From positions 35,466,750 through 35,530,749 of the forward strand of contig JAGTTD010000005.1 of the NCBI GenBank assembly GCA_018398585.1: a stretch of DNA of 64,000 nucleotides, written 5' to 3'. This DNA is from Simmondsia chinensis. Taxonomy: Eukaryota > Streptophyta > Magnoliopsida > Caryophyllales > Simmondsiaceae. How positions within the stretch are numbered: position 1 is the stretch's first letter; each line of letters begins with the position of its first letter. The notes under the pieces were generated by a model, which made no database searches, was not told the DNA's origin, and saw only the letters and a list, made by a program, of their open reading frames with translations. Below are positions 23,001 through 34,057 of this stretch, piece after piece. The position numbers were made by a program, and so were the translations under genes.

Positions 23001-26000
23001 ATCTCCACCTAACATGCCCAAACCACTGCAAACGTTGCTATCTCAATTTATCCTCTATCGGAACCACGCCTAATTTACTTCTTATTATATCATTTTTGAT
23101 TATATCCTTCCTTGTGTGTCTATACATCCACCGTAGTATCCTCATCTCTGCCACCTTCAACTTCTGTGTGTGGTACCGTTTCATTGGCCAACACTTCGCA
23201 TCATAGGATATAGCCGGTCTCACCACCGTCTTATAGTATTTTCCCTTTAACTTTAATTGGAACTCTTTAAAATACCGCAGAGATCATCCCCCTTTTATGC
23301 CAGCCTACTTTAATACAGCTATTGACATCCTCGTTAACTTCGCTGTCCTGCTGTACTATGGAACCTAACTATCTAAAACACTCCTTTTTCGGTATGGGCT
23401 CCAATCCAATCTTGATGTCATCTATGCAAGGCCTGGTGGAGGTACAAAACTTGAATTCTATATACTCGGTCTTAGATCTACTAAGTCGTAAGCCTTTCAA
23501 TTCCAAGGCCCTTCTCCAAAGTTCCAGCTTCTCATTTACCTGTTCTCGAGACTCTCCTACCAGAATTATGTCATATGCCAAAAACATGCACCATGCCACA
23601 CTCCCTTAGATATGCTGAGTGGGCTCATCCATAACCAGAATGAGCAGAAAGGGACTTAAGGAGGATCCTTGGTGTGCCTCAACTGTAATGGGGAAGTGTT
23701 TGTCTCCCCTTTCGTTGTACGCACATTAGTTTGTGCGTCCTCGTACATGTCTCTAATGGCTTGGATATAAGGCACGGGGATGCCTTTCTTCTCCAGAACC
23801 CTCTGTAAAACCCCTCTTGGCACCCTATCATATGCCTTCTCCAAATCAATGAAAACCATGAGATCCTTTTGTCTATCCCTGTATTGCTCTATCGTCCGCC
23901 TTAGGAGATAGATGGCTTCTATTGTCGATCTACCAGACATAAATTCAAATTGGTTCTCGGACACCTCTATTTGTTGTCGTAACCTTTTTTCTATGGCTCG
24001 TTCCCACAACTTCAGAGTGTGGTACATTAGTTTGATACCCTGATAGTTGGCGTAACTCTAAATGCCGCATTTGTTCTTATAGATCGGGATTAATGTGCTC
24101 TTCCTCCATTCATCAGACATCTTCTTCCCTAGTAGGATTTGGCTAAATAATTTAGTTGACCAACTAATGCCCTTCTCCATGCCTCTATGGGTATTCCATT
24201 TGGGCCAACTACTCTACCCCTACCCATCTGTTTCAAGGCTATCTTGACTTCCTTGGGTCTAATTTGCCTACAGTAACAATAGTTCTGGTGCTCCTCAGAT
24301 GCTTGAAGTTCATCTAGGGATAGATCTGCATCCCCCCATTCGTTGAACAAATCATGGATGTAGGCGTTCCATCTAGCTTTATGCGTAAAGTATATTACTA
24401 TGACTTTGATGGAAAATATTTTCCGTGCCAATATTATTCTTTCTTTCTATATAACTTCACAACGACAATCATAAATATTGGAAATGTTTTCCTCCATTAA
24501 GTGGAACTTCACTAGGAAACATTTTCTTTCATGGAGAGAAAGTTATCCGCAGTAATTTCATATCATAATGCCTTGCTTTAACCTCAACTTGGACAAACAT
24601 GAGCCTCGTATAAATTTATAGAATGGAATAACTTTTTTAGCAAGAATGACGAATTTTTAAGAAAAATATTTTTAATTCAAAATATTGTGTGAAAACAATA
24701 TATATATATATGTGTGTGTGTGTGTTGTCCCTTCAACCAAACAAAGCCTTAAAGAGCAACAAATTAAGGAACCAGAAAGGCTGAAGCAGAATAGGAGCAG
24801 TAACATGAAAGTTGCAGCATCGAAGATTGGTGGCAAAAAATCTTGTTTCATTTGAAAAATTCTTTTTGATGACCAATATGTCTGGGAAAACTTACACGCT
24901 TCATAATACTTCCTAGGTGCGCACGCACTGCCAACTCGAAGGTTTTCCTACGTGTCATAGTGTCAGGTCCACTAAACCAATAGGTGGCTGTGAGAAATTG
25001 TTTGCGCTTATTGACTGGACTGAAACTCTAGATAGGACGATTCATAAGGCGCTAAGTCCAAATGCCTTACACTTGAGCCAACAACTGCAATAAAGTAAGC
25101 CAGGTCCATAAACCCAACGACCAAAGAGTTGTTTGTGCTCAATGACAAGATTTTAACCCTAAACCTGACATTTTATGAAGCTGAAGGGACTAATCAACTA
25201 TTCAGCTTCTGAGTGCCAGAGATTGGGGACCATACACTCTGTATCTATAGGCTTAAGTTAATTCAGAAACCCTAGGATTCGAACCCCAAAGCTAAAGTTT
25301 TATGAAGCACCAGAAGTGTCTTGCCACTTAAGTCCGCCCCTTATGTAGAAATCGAAGTCAAAATGTTAATGCATTAATAGGTTAGGATAAACAAAAAGTT
25401 GAAGAAAAGCGAAGAACATCCACCTCAATTGGCATCCCCCAATCCATGGAGTTGTGTACACCAACAATAGTGCCACTTGGATACCGGAAGCAAATCGGGC
25501 AATCATTAACTCGAGCAGCTGTTGCCACCATGCGAGCAAGTTCATTCTCATCGGAAGGTGCCATTACTATCATGTTCGGCAAGCATGACATGAAAGTTAT
25601 GTCAAATGACCCACATTGCACGGGTCCCTCAGAACCGACCAATCCTGCATTTGTAATGGCAAATCTAACCGGAATTTTCTGTTGATCTACATCATGGACA
25701 ATCTGCAGCAACATGAATACGATATTAGATATATCAAGGAGCCAACTAGCTCAAAAGTGTAAGCTGTTAGATAAAGTTACATAAGTGATTTTACACTTTA
25801 ACATATCACTTCACGTAAGTGCCCACATAACCTCTTTGCTATGAGACATGGAGACTGAGCTGTTCCATGTAAAATCGAAGAATTTGATATCATAGACCAA
25901 GAGAAACGGGAAATGACAAAATTCGTCAGAAATTTCAAGTTAAGAAACACTCTGGTGGTAAATTATAGGGTCAGATCAACATATGAATCTATCTTTACAA

Positions 26001-29000
26001 TAGCTCAAAATTATACCAGAATGTAAGCAAGGATGTAAGGGAATCTGTAGCTATAACATTTTCTACGTTGCTTACAGATCCCGAAATTCTGACGGGTGTC
26101 CATTTTGCTGACATTGAGTAAAATAATGTGTCATATCAAATTTTTGATGTTTTTCAGAAACTGCACGACATTACAGAGCAGCAACTATGGCCTTCATATG
26201 GCCATTATGTAATGGGTTTTGAGCCAGCTGGTATGCAATTGACCATGACGTAAAGCTGCTTTTTTAAATGACCTCCATAATGCTTATATATTTTAGTTAA
26301 AAAAACTACGACATATCTATAAATGTATATATATGTCTAAAGTTATAAAGGGACAAAAATTATTGGATGTTTGTCTGTAGACAAGAAGCACAGTACGTAT
26401 TAGACAGGGGTGTGTGTACATGTAAGATAGGGGAGGAAGAACCTGATCGTATGCTCGCTGTAGAAATGCAGAAGGGACGACACAAAAAGGTTTCAGTCCC
26501 CCACAGGACAAACCTGCAGAGAACGTGACTGCATGTTGCTCAGCCATCCCGACATCGAAAAACCTGTCAGGAAATTTCTCTTGGAATAACCGAAAAGATG
26601 GGTCCACTCCCGCTTCTGCATGGACTGCCACAATATCTTCGTCCTTCTCAGCCTCAATAGACAAAGCCTCCACAAAGTGATCACTATATGTTTGAAGATG
26701 AATATTGGATGGAATTGTTTCTGCGTAGAAGGAACCTAGTACAGACAAAAAGGTATAAAGATATTAGATTAATCTTTGTATGGTACCCTCTACCCTCACC
26801 GTCATAAGGATTTAAATGAGCCGAGGTGAGCTTGAGCTCACCATGCCTGAGGCTCAAAATGTCAATATTTTGGTTGGCTTGGGTTCAACTTGAAGCTTGC
26901 CAAGCCTAGAGACTTTGAGCTCAAGCTCGACTCAGGTTAGTTGAGCTTGAATTTAGCTTGGAAACTTCCAAGCCAAGCTCGCTTCATCTATGCTCTTTTA
27001 AGCAAGATCTAGATTCATTTGGACTCGAATATGTTTGAGCTTCGCTTTTTTAAGCTTGAAGTTGGCTTGATTATGCACATTAGGTCTATGATTTATATTA
27101 AGGTTGGCTCATTTAGGCTGAACAGAGCACGAGCATTCGAGCTTGAGCTTTACCCGACTTGGACTTTCGACTTTTTAATGTTCACGAGCCAAATCAACTC
27201 ATTTAAACCTCTAATCATGAACCACAATCCCTCGCAAGCCTTTGCACTGCCCAGTAGACTGGACTCTCACACACCCAAGCCCCAGGAAAGAACAAAATCA
27301 TATAAAATACAACTTTATGAACATCCATAGGCGACAAAACTCAGCAATATTACATCAATAGATGACAGTAGAGACGAGGGAAAGAAAAATTAACAACCTC
27401 CATTAGAGTTTTTCGAGATGTCACAGTTTTGCTTATTTTCTTCACTCTGATTCTCATCTGTCAAGACATGAATCAGTACAGGACCCATAGAGTCCAAAGA
27501 AGCTACTTCTTGTAGAACACAGATCAGATCCCCAATGTTGTGTCCATCAACAGGGCCAATGTAATACAATCCGAGCTCTTCAAAAAGAGTTGATCCGGTG
27601 GGACCCATCAAACCACGAGCATACTCATCAACTTTTGCAGCCCATTCGTGCATACCCTTACCGATTCTCTTGGTAAGACCCTACAAACAATAAAGGCAAT
27701 TAATCTGAGCATGTTCATTGGGTTTTGAAACTTAATAAGTTTAGAAGGAAGTGCTAAACTTCTATTAGGCATATTTTTTTGTTTTTTGGTAACAGGAGTG
27801 TCAGTGCCAACTTACACACACCTCAACTAATCCCCCAAGTTGCAGGAATAGTTAGAGAAATATGGTACGAGAATTAAACGGAATTTAATACGTTCGTGTA
27901 TTATTTGACTCCATAAACAAAAAAGGTTCAATCAAAAAGTTTGTTGACTTCTAAAAAAGTTATGTATGATTATACTCATGTTTATAAGAACTCCTTTTAT
28001 AATACTGACAGAGTGGAGAGCGACATAATTATGTCAATTTGAGTTTTGTTTAATGGTGTTACCTATGATAGCGGTAGCAGGAAGCATAAAATATTGTCAA
28101 AAATAGAGTTTTTTTAAAAAAAATAAAAAACCACATTGAAAGGGTCATTTCTTCATTTAGCCACCACGGCTTCGTACTTTTTCAGAAAACCACTTCCAGA
28201 AGTATTGGAAGTTTTCAATCAATCACCTTAAATCACATTGTTAATTTTTTGTTACTTTAATGGCTTTTATATGGATTCTAGAATGCTATTAAGCATGACT
28301 TATACCTAAGCTGGGAAAGCATTTTCCACCTCTTCTCCACCAAGGTTGAAATCCAAGCGCTTTCAAACCCTATCGGCATTAGACGTAGATGGGAGAGAAG
28401 GGCAAGTAAATGCATTGCTCTCATGTGCACTAAAAAAATAAAAAAGGGTAAGCTAAAATCCACATGGAAATCATGTAATATTCAACGAAGAGTTAACAAC
28501 TTGATTCAAGGCGAGGATTGAAAATTTCCCAGACTTTTGCATGCGGTTTTAAAAAATTAAAAAGTTTTGGTGATTAAATGAAAAATAATAATTTTTCAAG
28601 GTGGTTTTCTGTTAAAAAACCCAAAAAACAAAGGTATAAGTCAATAGTTTGAGAGTTGAAGTGACAAATTTAGCAAAATATAAAAATGAATACTTAACTT
28701 AGGGATAAGTATGATTGTTTTCAATTGATCATTTTTTTATTCGGGAAAAATACAAATACTTAACTTAGGGACAAGTATGATGGTTTTCAATTGATCATTT
28801 TTTAATCAGAAAAAATCCAGATACGTGTTATAAATGTGTATTATACGACTAACATAAAAAACATGTGTTTTATCATATTACTAACAATGATACAAAATGT
28901 AAACGGCCTTTTTAAATGGAGAAATACGGATGCATGTTTAAAACTCCAATTATATGCATGTTTTACCAACAAGGGTTTGCAGGTACTAGCCACTCCAAAG

Positions 29001-32000
29001 TTGTTGCAGTTCAAAAGGGTACACTGACATTTATAGAACTCGTGGGTGGCCCGAAGGAAGCCTAATGGCAGGTTTGGTACCCCAAATCTAATACCTTATG
29101 ATACGCTAAGTCCCAAGTGTTGTACCAAGTTGCCCCCATACAAGTAAACCACTCAGAAACTCAAGCCTTACAAACTTGGTTCCATGGTCATACTTCAACT
29201 CAGCAGTAGTAAATCTGCCACGATGAGGCTTATTGAATTAATAATGAGAACTTTGATCAACAGTGACCTATGTTATCCAAACTTAGTTATGAGCATTGGA
29301 CACATGTAAGTGAATAGAGGTTATATTTGGTTATTTTTCTCACATGTTTCTGGTTTAACTGAAATGTCGAGTGTGATACCAATATTCCAAGTCTCCTTAC
29401 ACAGCATGAGTATTTTACAACATGAGAAAGAGTCGATGTAGCTATGCCAATAACCATTCGACATCCATCAGTTTACAATCAGGACTCCCAGTCCAGAAAA
29501 ATGGCAGAATATGAGGTCAAGTGGACAACAACAAACAGGAAGAATAAAAGGAAAAGGAAACCCATACCTTAGCAACTTCTCTGAATTTTCGGAAGGATTT
29601 ACTGGACTGGAGCTTGCTCCAACTACTGGAAAGAGCATTAATTGGCATTTTTGAGCCCTCCTCAGTAGACTTTGGGTGTAAAGAGTGCTGACTATCATTC
29701 AATATTACTACCAAGTTGGAGTCTAAATAACCCGCATTGCCCATTGCCTCGTATACCTGACCTGCCATTGTTGTGTCATTGCTAATAACTGTGACTATAC
29801 GCTCTCTTTTCCCTTTAATATCTCTAGCCACCGCCATGCCTGCAGGTCACAAAAGCTTATTATTGGCAACATTTCTTTTTTTTTTTTTTAGGTAACATTG
29901 GTCTCCAGACTACTTACTCGCACCTTGACTAGACCCACAGGATGCACGCACTTCCTACTTGGAAGTTTCCCTGCAACAAGGTAAGTTGGGGCCTACAAAG
30001 CTGGTGAGTGAACTCTAGGAAGTTTTCTATTCGATGGAAAGATTTGCACCCTAGACCACTCACCTAAGGCACTAGGTCCAAATATCTCACCATTTGAGCA
30101 AACAATACTTGCCATAATATCTGAATTTGGGAGCTTCCCAAACATAGCATTGGTAGATTTGCAAAGGGATTTGTGGGAATTGTTATTTGTTTTGGGTTTG
30201 TAGTTGACGATTGAGGACACCTTGTCCTTGAGTCATTGGACATTCTTTCTGTCATAATAATATTTCTTTTTTCGATAAAAAAAAAAACGTCCGACTTTGA
30301 CTTTCTAGCAAGACTTGAAAGCTGGTACTCAATGGCAAGACTTGGAACTCAGACCACTCACCTGAGCCACTAGGTCCAAGTATCTTACTGCTTGAGGCAA
30401 CAAGACTTCTTAAAATATCTGAGTTTTACTTTCAAGCAGGCAGGAGTATAGATGTGACAGTTACGAGATAGAATATACCAAGGCCAGCAGAAACACTGTT
30501 GCATCCATGGGCAGCACCAAATGGATCATATACACTCTCATAACGTGATGTGTAACCAGAAACACCATTCTTTTGTCTCAGTGTCTGAATAAGTGACCTC
30601 CTTCCTGTCAGCAGTTTATGCGCATATGCCTGTTCCATGAAAAGGAATGGTAGTACTACTAGCATGAACTATACTATGAGCATCCTAGTCTCCTTTTCCT
30701 TTACATCCCCTTTTTGCCATTGTCTCGAACATGGAACCAAATGAGAAGCAAGTCTCACAAAAGTTATTTAACAGGTCATGGCGATCACATTTGATATTTT
30801 TGATGAAATATAAGTTCAATTTAAGCTTTATGTTTGCAAAAATTTAAACAAATAGCCAAATAATCATTAACCCTTATACCCATTTAAAAGTTTTTAAGAC
30901 AAATACATGCACAAATGTCTTAGTAAACAAAATGCACTATATATGCATTATGGAGGACTGCGTTACGGAATGAACAACCATGCAATACCTCAAAATCTGC
31001 TATGTCAAGACCACTATGTTACATAAAAACCTTTATTTGATTCCTTGGTCTCAATCAATAAGCAACCATGCAAAATACGATCAAAAAGATTTAACAATAT
31101 ACCTGCTCCCCTTTATCCCACAATATTTTATCGATTGGAGCATTAAATACGTAGTGTATCGCAACTGTTAGTTCCACTGCAGCCATACTAGCTCTCAGAG
31201 GCTTCCGAGTTTTCGATGCCACTAGAGATAGCTCACTCCGAATCTCATCAGCCAATTGTCTCAGCTCCTACAGCAACCCAACTCGAAACATTACTCTTCA
31301 TTTTTCTCCTATTCGTTTTAAGAGGTAGGGAATTGAAATATAAGTAAAGGGATAGAAGAGGAAAAGGTACCATGACTTTCAACCTTTGGAGAGAAACTTT
31401 TCAAGTGCATAGGGCTCTCAACCATATCAAGCATAGGTGTAGGGGTTTCTTCCCTGAAGTAATCACCCATATCAGGGAAAGCTCTTAGTCTTCCAGGGCA
31501 ACCCTGCATTAGTTGACAGCCAGGACGCGTCTTAGACTTCAAGCGATATAATAAACAATTTTACTAATCCGCATGGCCCTAGCGCCTAGGAGCCGTGCAG
31601 CACATATTTCCCTTTGCAACGTGTTAGCCTGTGCTATAGATCACAAACGGTGTAAGGAATATGAGAACTTCGCGTCATGGGAGGTGTGTGTGTGAAATTG
31701 CAAACGTGGCAATGTGCTACTCCCATTCAAGTACACGGCAAACACTCACACTTGAACACAAATCTTCAAAAACGTAAACAATTTGCATTCAACAATAAAG
31801 CATACAACAGGTATGTGGTTTACAAGTTGACCGGAATTTCTCATATACATACAAAACTAGTGTCCATAGGGCTGGCTGGAGGAAAAATAACCCTTTTCCA
31901 GCAATAATAATCCCTAAAATTAGAAAAATATAAATAAAATCTAATAATTTCCTAAAAATAGTATATACAATAAACTATCTGGGACAATGTGCAAGATGCC

Positions 32001-32840
32001 CATCGAGTAAAAGAAAAGTTACAAAAATTACCAAGGCAAATGACAGCCCACAGGCACAGCATCGCACGCTGGGACGCGCGCGCAGGCCCAGGTAGAGCCA
32101 AGACACACGCACTCAAGCGCAACATACATTAGAAACCAATGGATCCAATAAATATATAAAAATTAACTGGATCATTAAAAGATAACATTAAAGTTTGAAA
32201 TATATTTTATATTTTATCCGTATTATTGTACATTGTATTTAGTAATTATTTGCAAATTGTCTTGTAATTATGCAATAAAGTAGGTAGTCTCCAATATAGT
32301 ATTTCATTAGGTACATCGATGGGGCTCCTTCACTTCAATGTGCAATTTATGTATTATTTTCATCAATGAAAGTATCTAAGTTTCACTCCTTCTCTTGTGT
32401 TCTTACTTCTAATTTTATTGTCTTAATTTAGTTTACTTTCCTTTTCTTCCTTTTTTTTTTATTTTGGATAAATCAGCGAGAATTAATTTAGTCTATGTTG
32501 TAACTAAATTTTTACATTAAACAACAGTGAAACTATGATCCAATAATATTTCACGAAATGCATTAGATACTATAGTAACTCAAGTTGCTGACAGTTTCAG
32601 TGCAAAGGTCGCATTTTCTCACTCATAAATAAGCAGAAATACACCCTAACGAGTTCTAAAGAGAGAGAGAAATCTTGATACCTCGTGCATACGGCCGGGA
32701 TCAGCAGATGAACACAAACCGATTCTCAAGAGTTCACAGCTAGGTTTATAAATCACGCTCGATAACTGCGAAAAAGATCTACAATTCCAGTGAAATTGAG
32801 CGCTGATTCCAAACGGAAACTCAACAGAAGCAGCGGTCAT
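20009..32840 (-). CDS. DXS3: Class III DXS-like protein (plastid), 10 coding exons
   Basis: Relative of 1-deoxy-D-xylulose-5-phosphate synthase, the thiamine-diphosphate enzyme that opens the plastid MEP pathway. Exons, 5' to 3' on minus: 32682-32840, 31384-31503, 31103-31267, 30479-30629, 29568-29839, 27398-27680, 26443-26735, 25424-25702, 21207-21491, 20009-20158. All junctions are GT-AG, giving 718 residues, normal for DXS. Residues 1 to about 50 are serine-rich and fit a transit peptide. Conserved parts: [13 protein letters not shown] (125-137), LTGRR (155-159), [12 protein letters not shown] (exon 6), AEQHAVTF (448-455), [11 protein letters not shown] (exon 9). Odd: catalytic and cofactor motifs are changed. 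GGHL is RKPL (114-117), DVGHQ is DKGEQ (144-148), the GDG cofactor motif is SND (218-220), DRAG is TNAG (498-501), THHG is VQCG (509-512). Wording such as [10 protein letters not shown] points to class III, which is thought not to supply DXS activity. The reading frame is intact. Confidence 0.95.
20207..20545. mobile_element. Foldback MITE in intron 9 of the DXS-like gene
   Basis: It begins 'atttatttatgccaaagatc' and ends in the inverted form 'cttttggtgtacataaccc'. It contains 'acttttagctacgtcaattt' matching the 2147 family. It starts about 50 bases upstream of the last exon's acceptor. Confidence 0.75.
21734..21998 (+). mobile_element. Complete 5S rRNA-derived SINE with target duplication
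   Basis: 265 bases. The first ~115 follow 5S rRNA from its first base ('gggttcatttactgagcacc') through 'gaagttaagcg' and 'gggaagtcctcgtgttgcc'. A TS/Au-like body follows ('ggaaacagcctctcgg', 'gtaaggctgcgtacatc', 'cttatgcgggagcccttgag') and then (TTG)n. A 15-base flank 'atatttttcatttca' (21719-21733) repeats with one change at 21999-22013. It lies in intron 8 of the DXS-like gene, antisense to that gene. Confidence 0.9.
22244..22400 (-). mobile_element. TS/Au-like SINE body, inverted copy
   Basis: On the plus strand: 'aacaacaacagacccag', then a 'gatcccgctaatacagggtc' hairpin, a run of about 12 G, 'gatgtacac', then 'gaaggaaggctgtatccgaa'. This is the SINE body on the minus strand, with a G-run that the other copies lack. 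No 5S head. Confidence 0.65.
22660..22884 (+). mobile_element. 5S rRNA-derived SINE, long C and A runs inside
   Basis: The 5S-like head ('cccattagaactccgcagtt', 'gggcgagagcagtac', 'gggtgacctcctcggaag') is followed by a shortened body and 'gcgggagctcttggggcact'. A run of C near 22806-22828 and a run of A follow one another inside. The run lengths may be sequencing or assembly errors. The TTG tail is lost where the LINE sequence begins. Confidence 0.75.
22890..24430 (-). mobile_element. 5'-truncated RTE-type LINE in intron 8 of the DXS-like gene
   Basis: Minus-strand pieces, in order, match a LINE reverse transcriptase. 24129-24431 holds the region before the catalytic part ([11 protein letters not shown]). 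23656-24027 holds the fingers and palm ([28 protein letters not shown]). 23369-23599 carries the site where F/YADD is expected, but it reads LAYDI. 23038-23226 holds the C-terminal [13 protein letters not shown] motif typical of plant RTE elements. The frame shifts several times and the endonuclease part is missing, so it is dead. Confidence 0.88.
24405..24600 (+). repeat. Second copy of the dispersed repeat at 15176
   Basis: Blocks 'aatattttccgtgcca', 'acaatcataaatattgg', 'ctccattaagtggaact' and 'gctttaacctcaactt' occur in the same order and orientation as at 15176-15370. It adjoins the truncated 5' end of the LINE, which may have inserted into it. Confidence 0.65.
24698..24725. repeat. (TA)n(TG)n microsatellite
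   Basis: A run of TA repeats passes directly into TG repeats in intron 8 of the DXS-like gene. Confidence 0.85.
26808..27215. mobile_element. GAGCC-family MITE in intron 6 of the DXS-like gene
   Basis: It starts 'ggatttaaatgagccgagg' and ends 'caactcatttaaacctcta', imperfect inverted termini of the family at 2692. The interior consists of 'gagcttg' and 'caagct' words. No target duplication was found. Confidence 0.75.
28085..28630. mobile_element. Foldback element in intron 5 of the DXS-like gene
   Basis: The left arm ('aaaaaccacattgaaagg', then 'ggaagttttcaatcaatcac') pairs with the right arm ('gattgaaaatttccc' and 'ttcaaggtggttttctg'). The same end sequences occur at 39285-40330, so they form a family. 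Confidence 0.65.
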
Positions 32841-33096
32841 CTCGAAATCAAACACACAAATCAAAGAAAATGAACAAAAAACTATCAATCGATCAGTTTT
32901 CGACGAAGCATCAACAGTTACATCTCATGAAATCTCATCCGCGGTGGAAAATGAGAGATTAACATTCAAGAGAGAGAGAGATGAATGAAGACCGCAAAAT
33001 TGGAATCATGCGGACGGAGTGGAGAGAGACGAAGTGGATACTGGAGGGAGCTGACGTGGATGCATCCCTGTCGTGACTCATTTTACTGGTATTCTT

Positions 33097-33104
33097 CTTT
33101 TATA
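33097..33104 (-). promoter_or_regulatory. TATA box of the DXS-like gene
   Basis: The minus strand reads TATAAAAG here, 257 bases before the ATG at 32838-32840. A start site about 30 bases downstream (near 33065) would give a leader of about 225 bases that includes a GA-rich stretch. The start site is inferred. Confidence 0.5.
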
Positions 33105-33124
33105 GTACATTAACCGAAGAGGAC

Positions 33125-33345
33125 ACCAACACGCCATCACCTGATCTCACGAGAATTTCGAAGTTAAGCGTGCTTGGACAAGAGTAGTACTAAGATGGGT
33201 GGCCTCCTGAGAAGTTCTCACCCTCAGGGGACACTGAAAAACAGCATCTTTTTAGGTTAACACCCTGAAAGGGGAAGGCAGCGTACATCCGCCCCCTAGA
33301 GCCTGCTTAGGCAGGAGCTCTTGAGGCACTGCGTATGTTCCTTTT
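33125..33345 (+). mobile_element. 5S rRNA-derived SINE at the DXS-like promoter
   Basis: The 5S-like head ('gaagttaagcgtgcttgga', 'gagtagtactaagatgggt') runs into the body ('ccctgaaaggggaaggcagc', 'gtacatccgcc', 'caggagctcttgaggcac'). The TTG tail has decayed. It begins about 20 bases upstream of the TATA box of the minus-strand gene, so any pol III start on it would run away from the gene. Confidence 0.8.
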
Positions 33346-33595
33346 TTTCCTTTCCTCTTTTATAATACATTAGTGTTATCCCATGCAATACACCGTAAAT
33401 GTTTATAATTTGGAAAAAAAAAATATTACATCCACATGTCTCATTATTTTAAACTTAAATTATCACTTCTAACTTCTTATTAAAATATTCTTTCATATTC
33501 TCAAAATATTCTACTTACGTGTTTAAAGAAGAGTTGGTATTCAGAATATTAGAATTATAATTTTCCTACTTTTAAATTTTGTTATTTGATACTTT

Positions 33596-33744
33596 TATTA
33601 GAGATAGTATTAATGTATTAAGGATAGTATTCATGTTAATTTTATTCTGATATTATTTCGATTATATTCTGTAATTATTCCTCCTCTTATTACTATATAT
33701 CTCAACAATCCTATTGAATATACTTACTAACTCTTATTTTCATA
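33596..33744 (+). repeat. 5' LTR of the copia element
   Basis: 149 bases aligning along its whole length with 38672-38828. The expected terminal TG and CA are decayed here (it starts 'ttattag' and ends 'ttcata'). The primer-binding site follows at once. Confidence 0.88.
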
Positions 33745-34057
33745 TGATATCAGAGCATACCAAATCCTAAATACTAATCTCTTCTCCTAAACGAAAAAAA
33801 AAAAAAAAGGAAGGGGAAATTCGGCAGGTTCGAAACCCTGACCCCTACCCAGCCGCCACCCACCACCGGCGACCCCTCCTTCGCTTTCGCCGCCTTGGCC
33901 GCTCCGGCCACTGCCTTGCCGCCTCTGTCGCTGCTCCGGCGGCCTCGGTCGCCCCCTGCCTACGCCGCCTCTGCTTCGGGTTCAACCCGTCTTCCCCCGC
34001 CGACCCAACCTCGTCTCTGCTTCGTCGTCTTCTTCGGGCCAACAAACACCGACCTCC

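Noticed and set aside
28278..28463. Extra exon of the DXS-like gene
   Set aside because: Exons 5 and 6 join in frame at the expected family sequence, and the ORF lies inside a foldback element.
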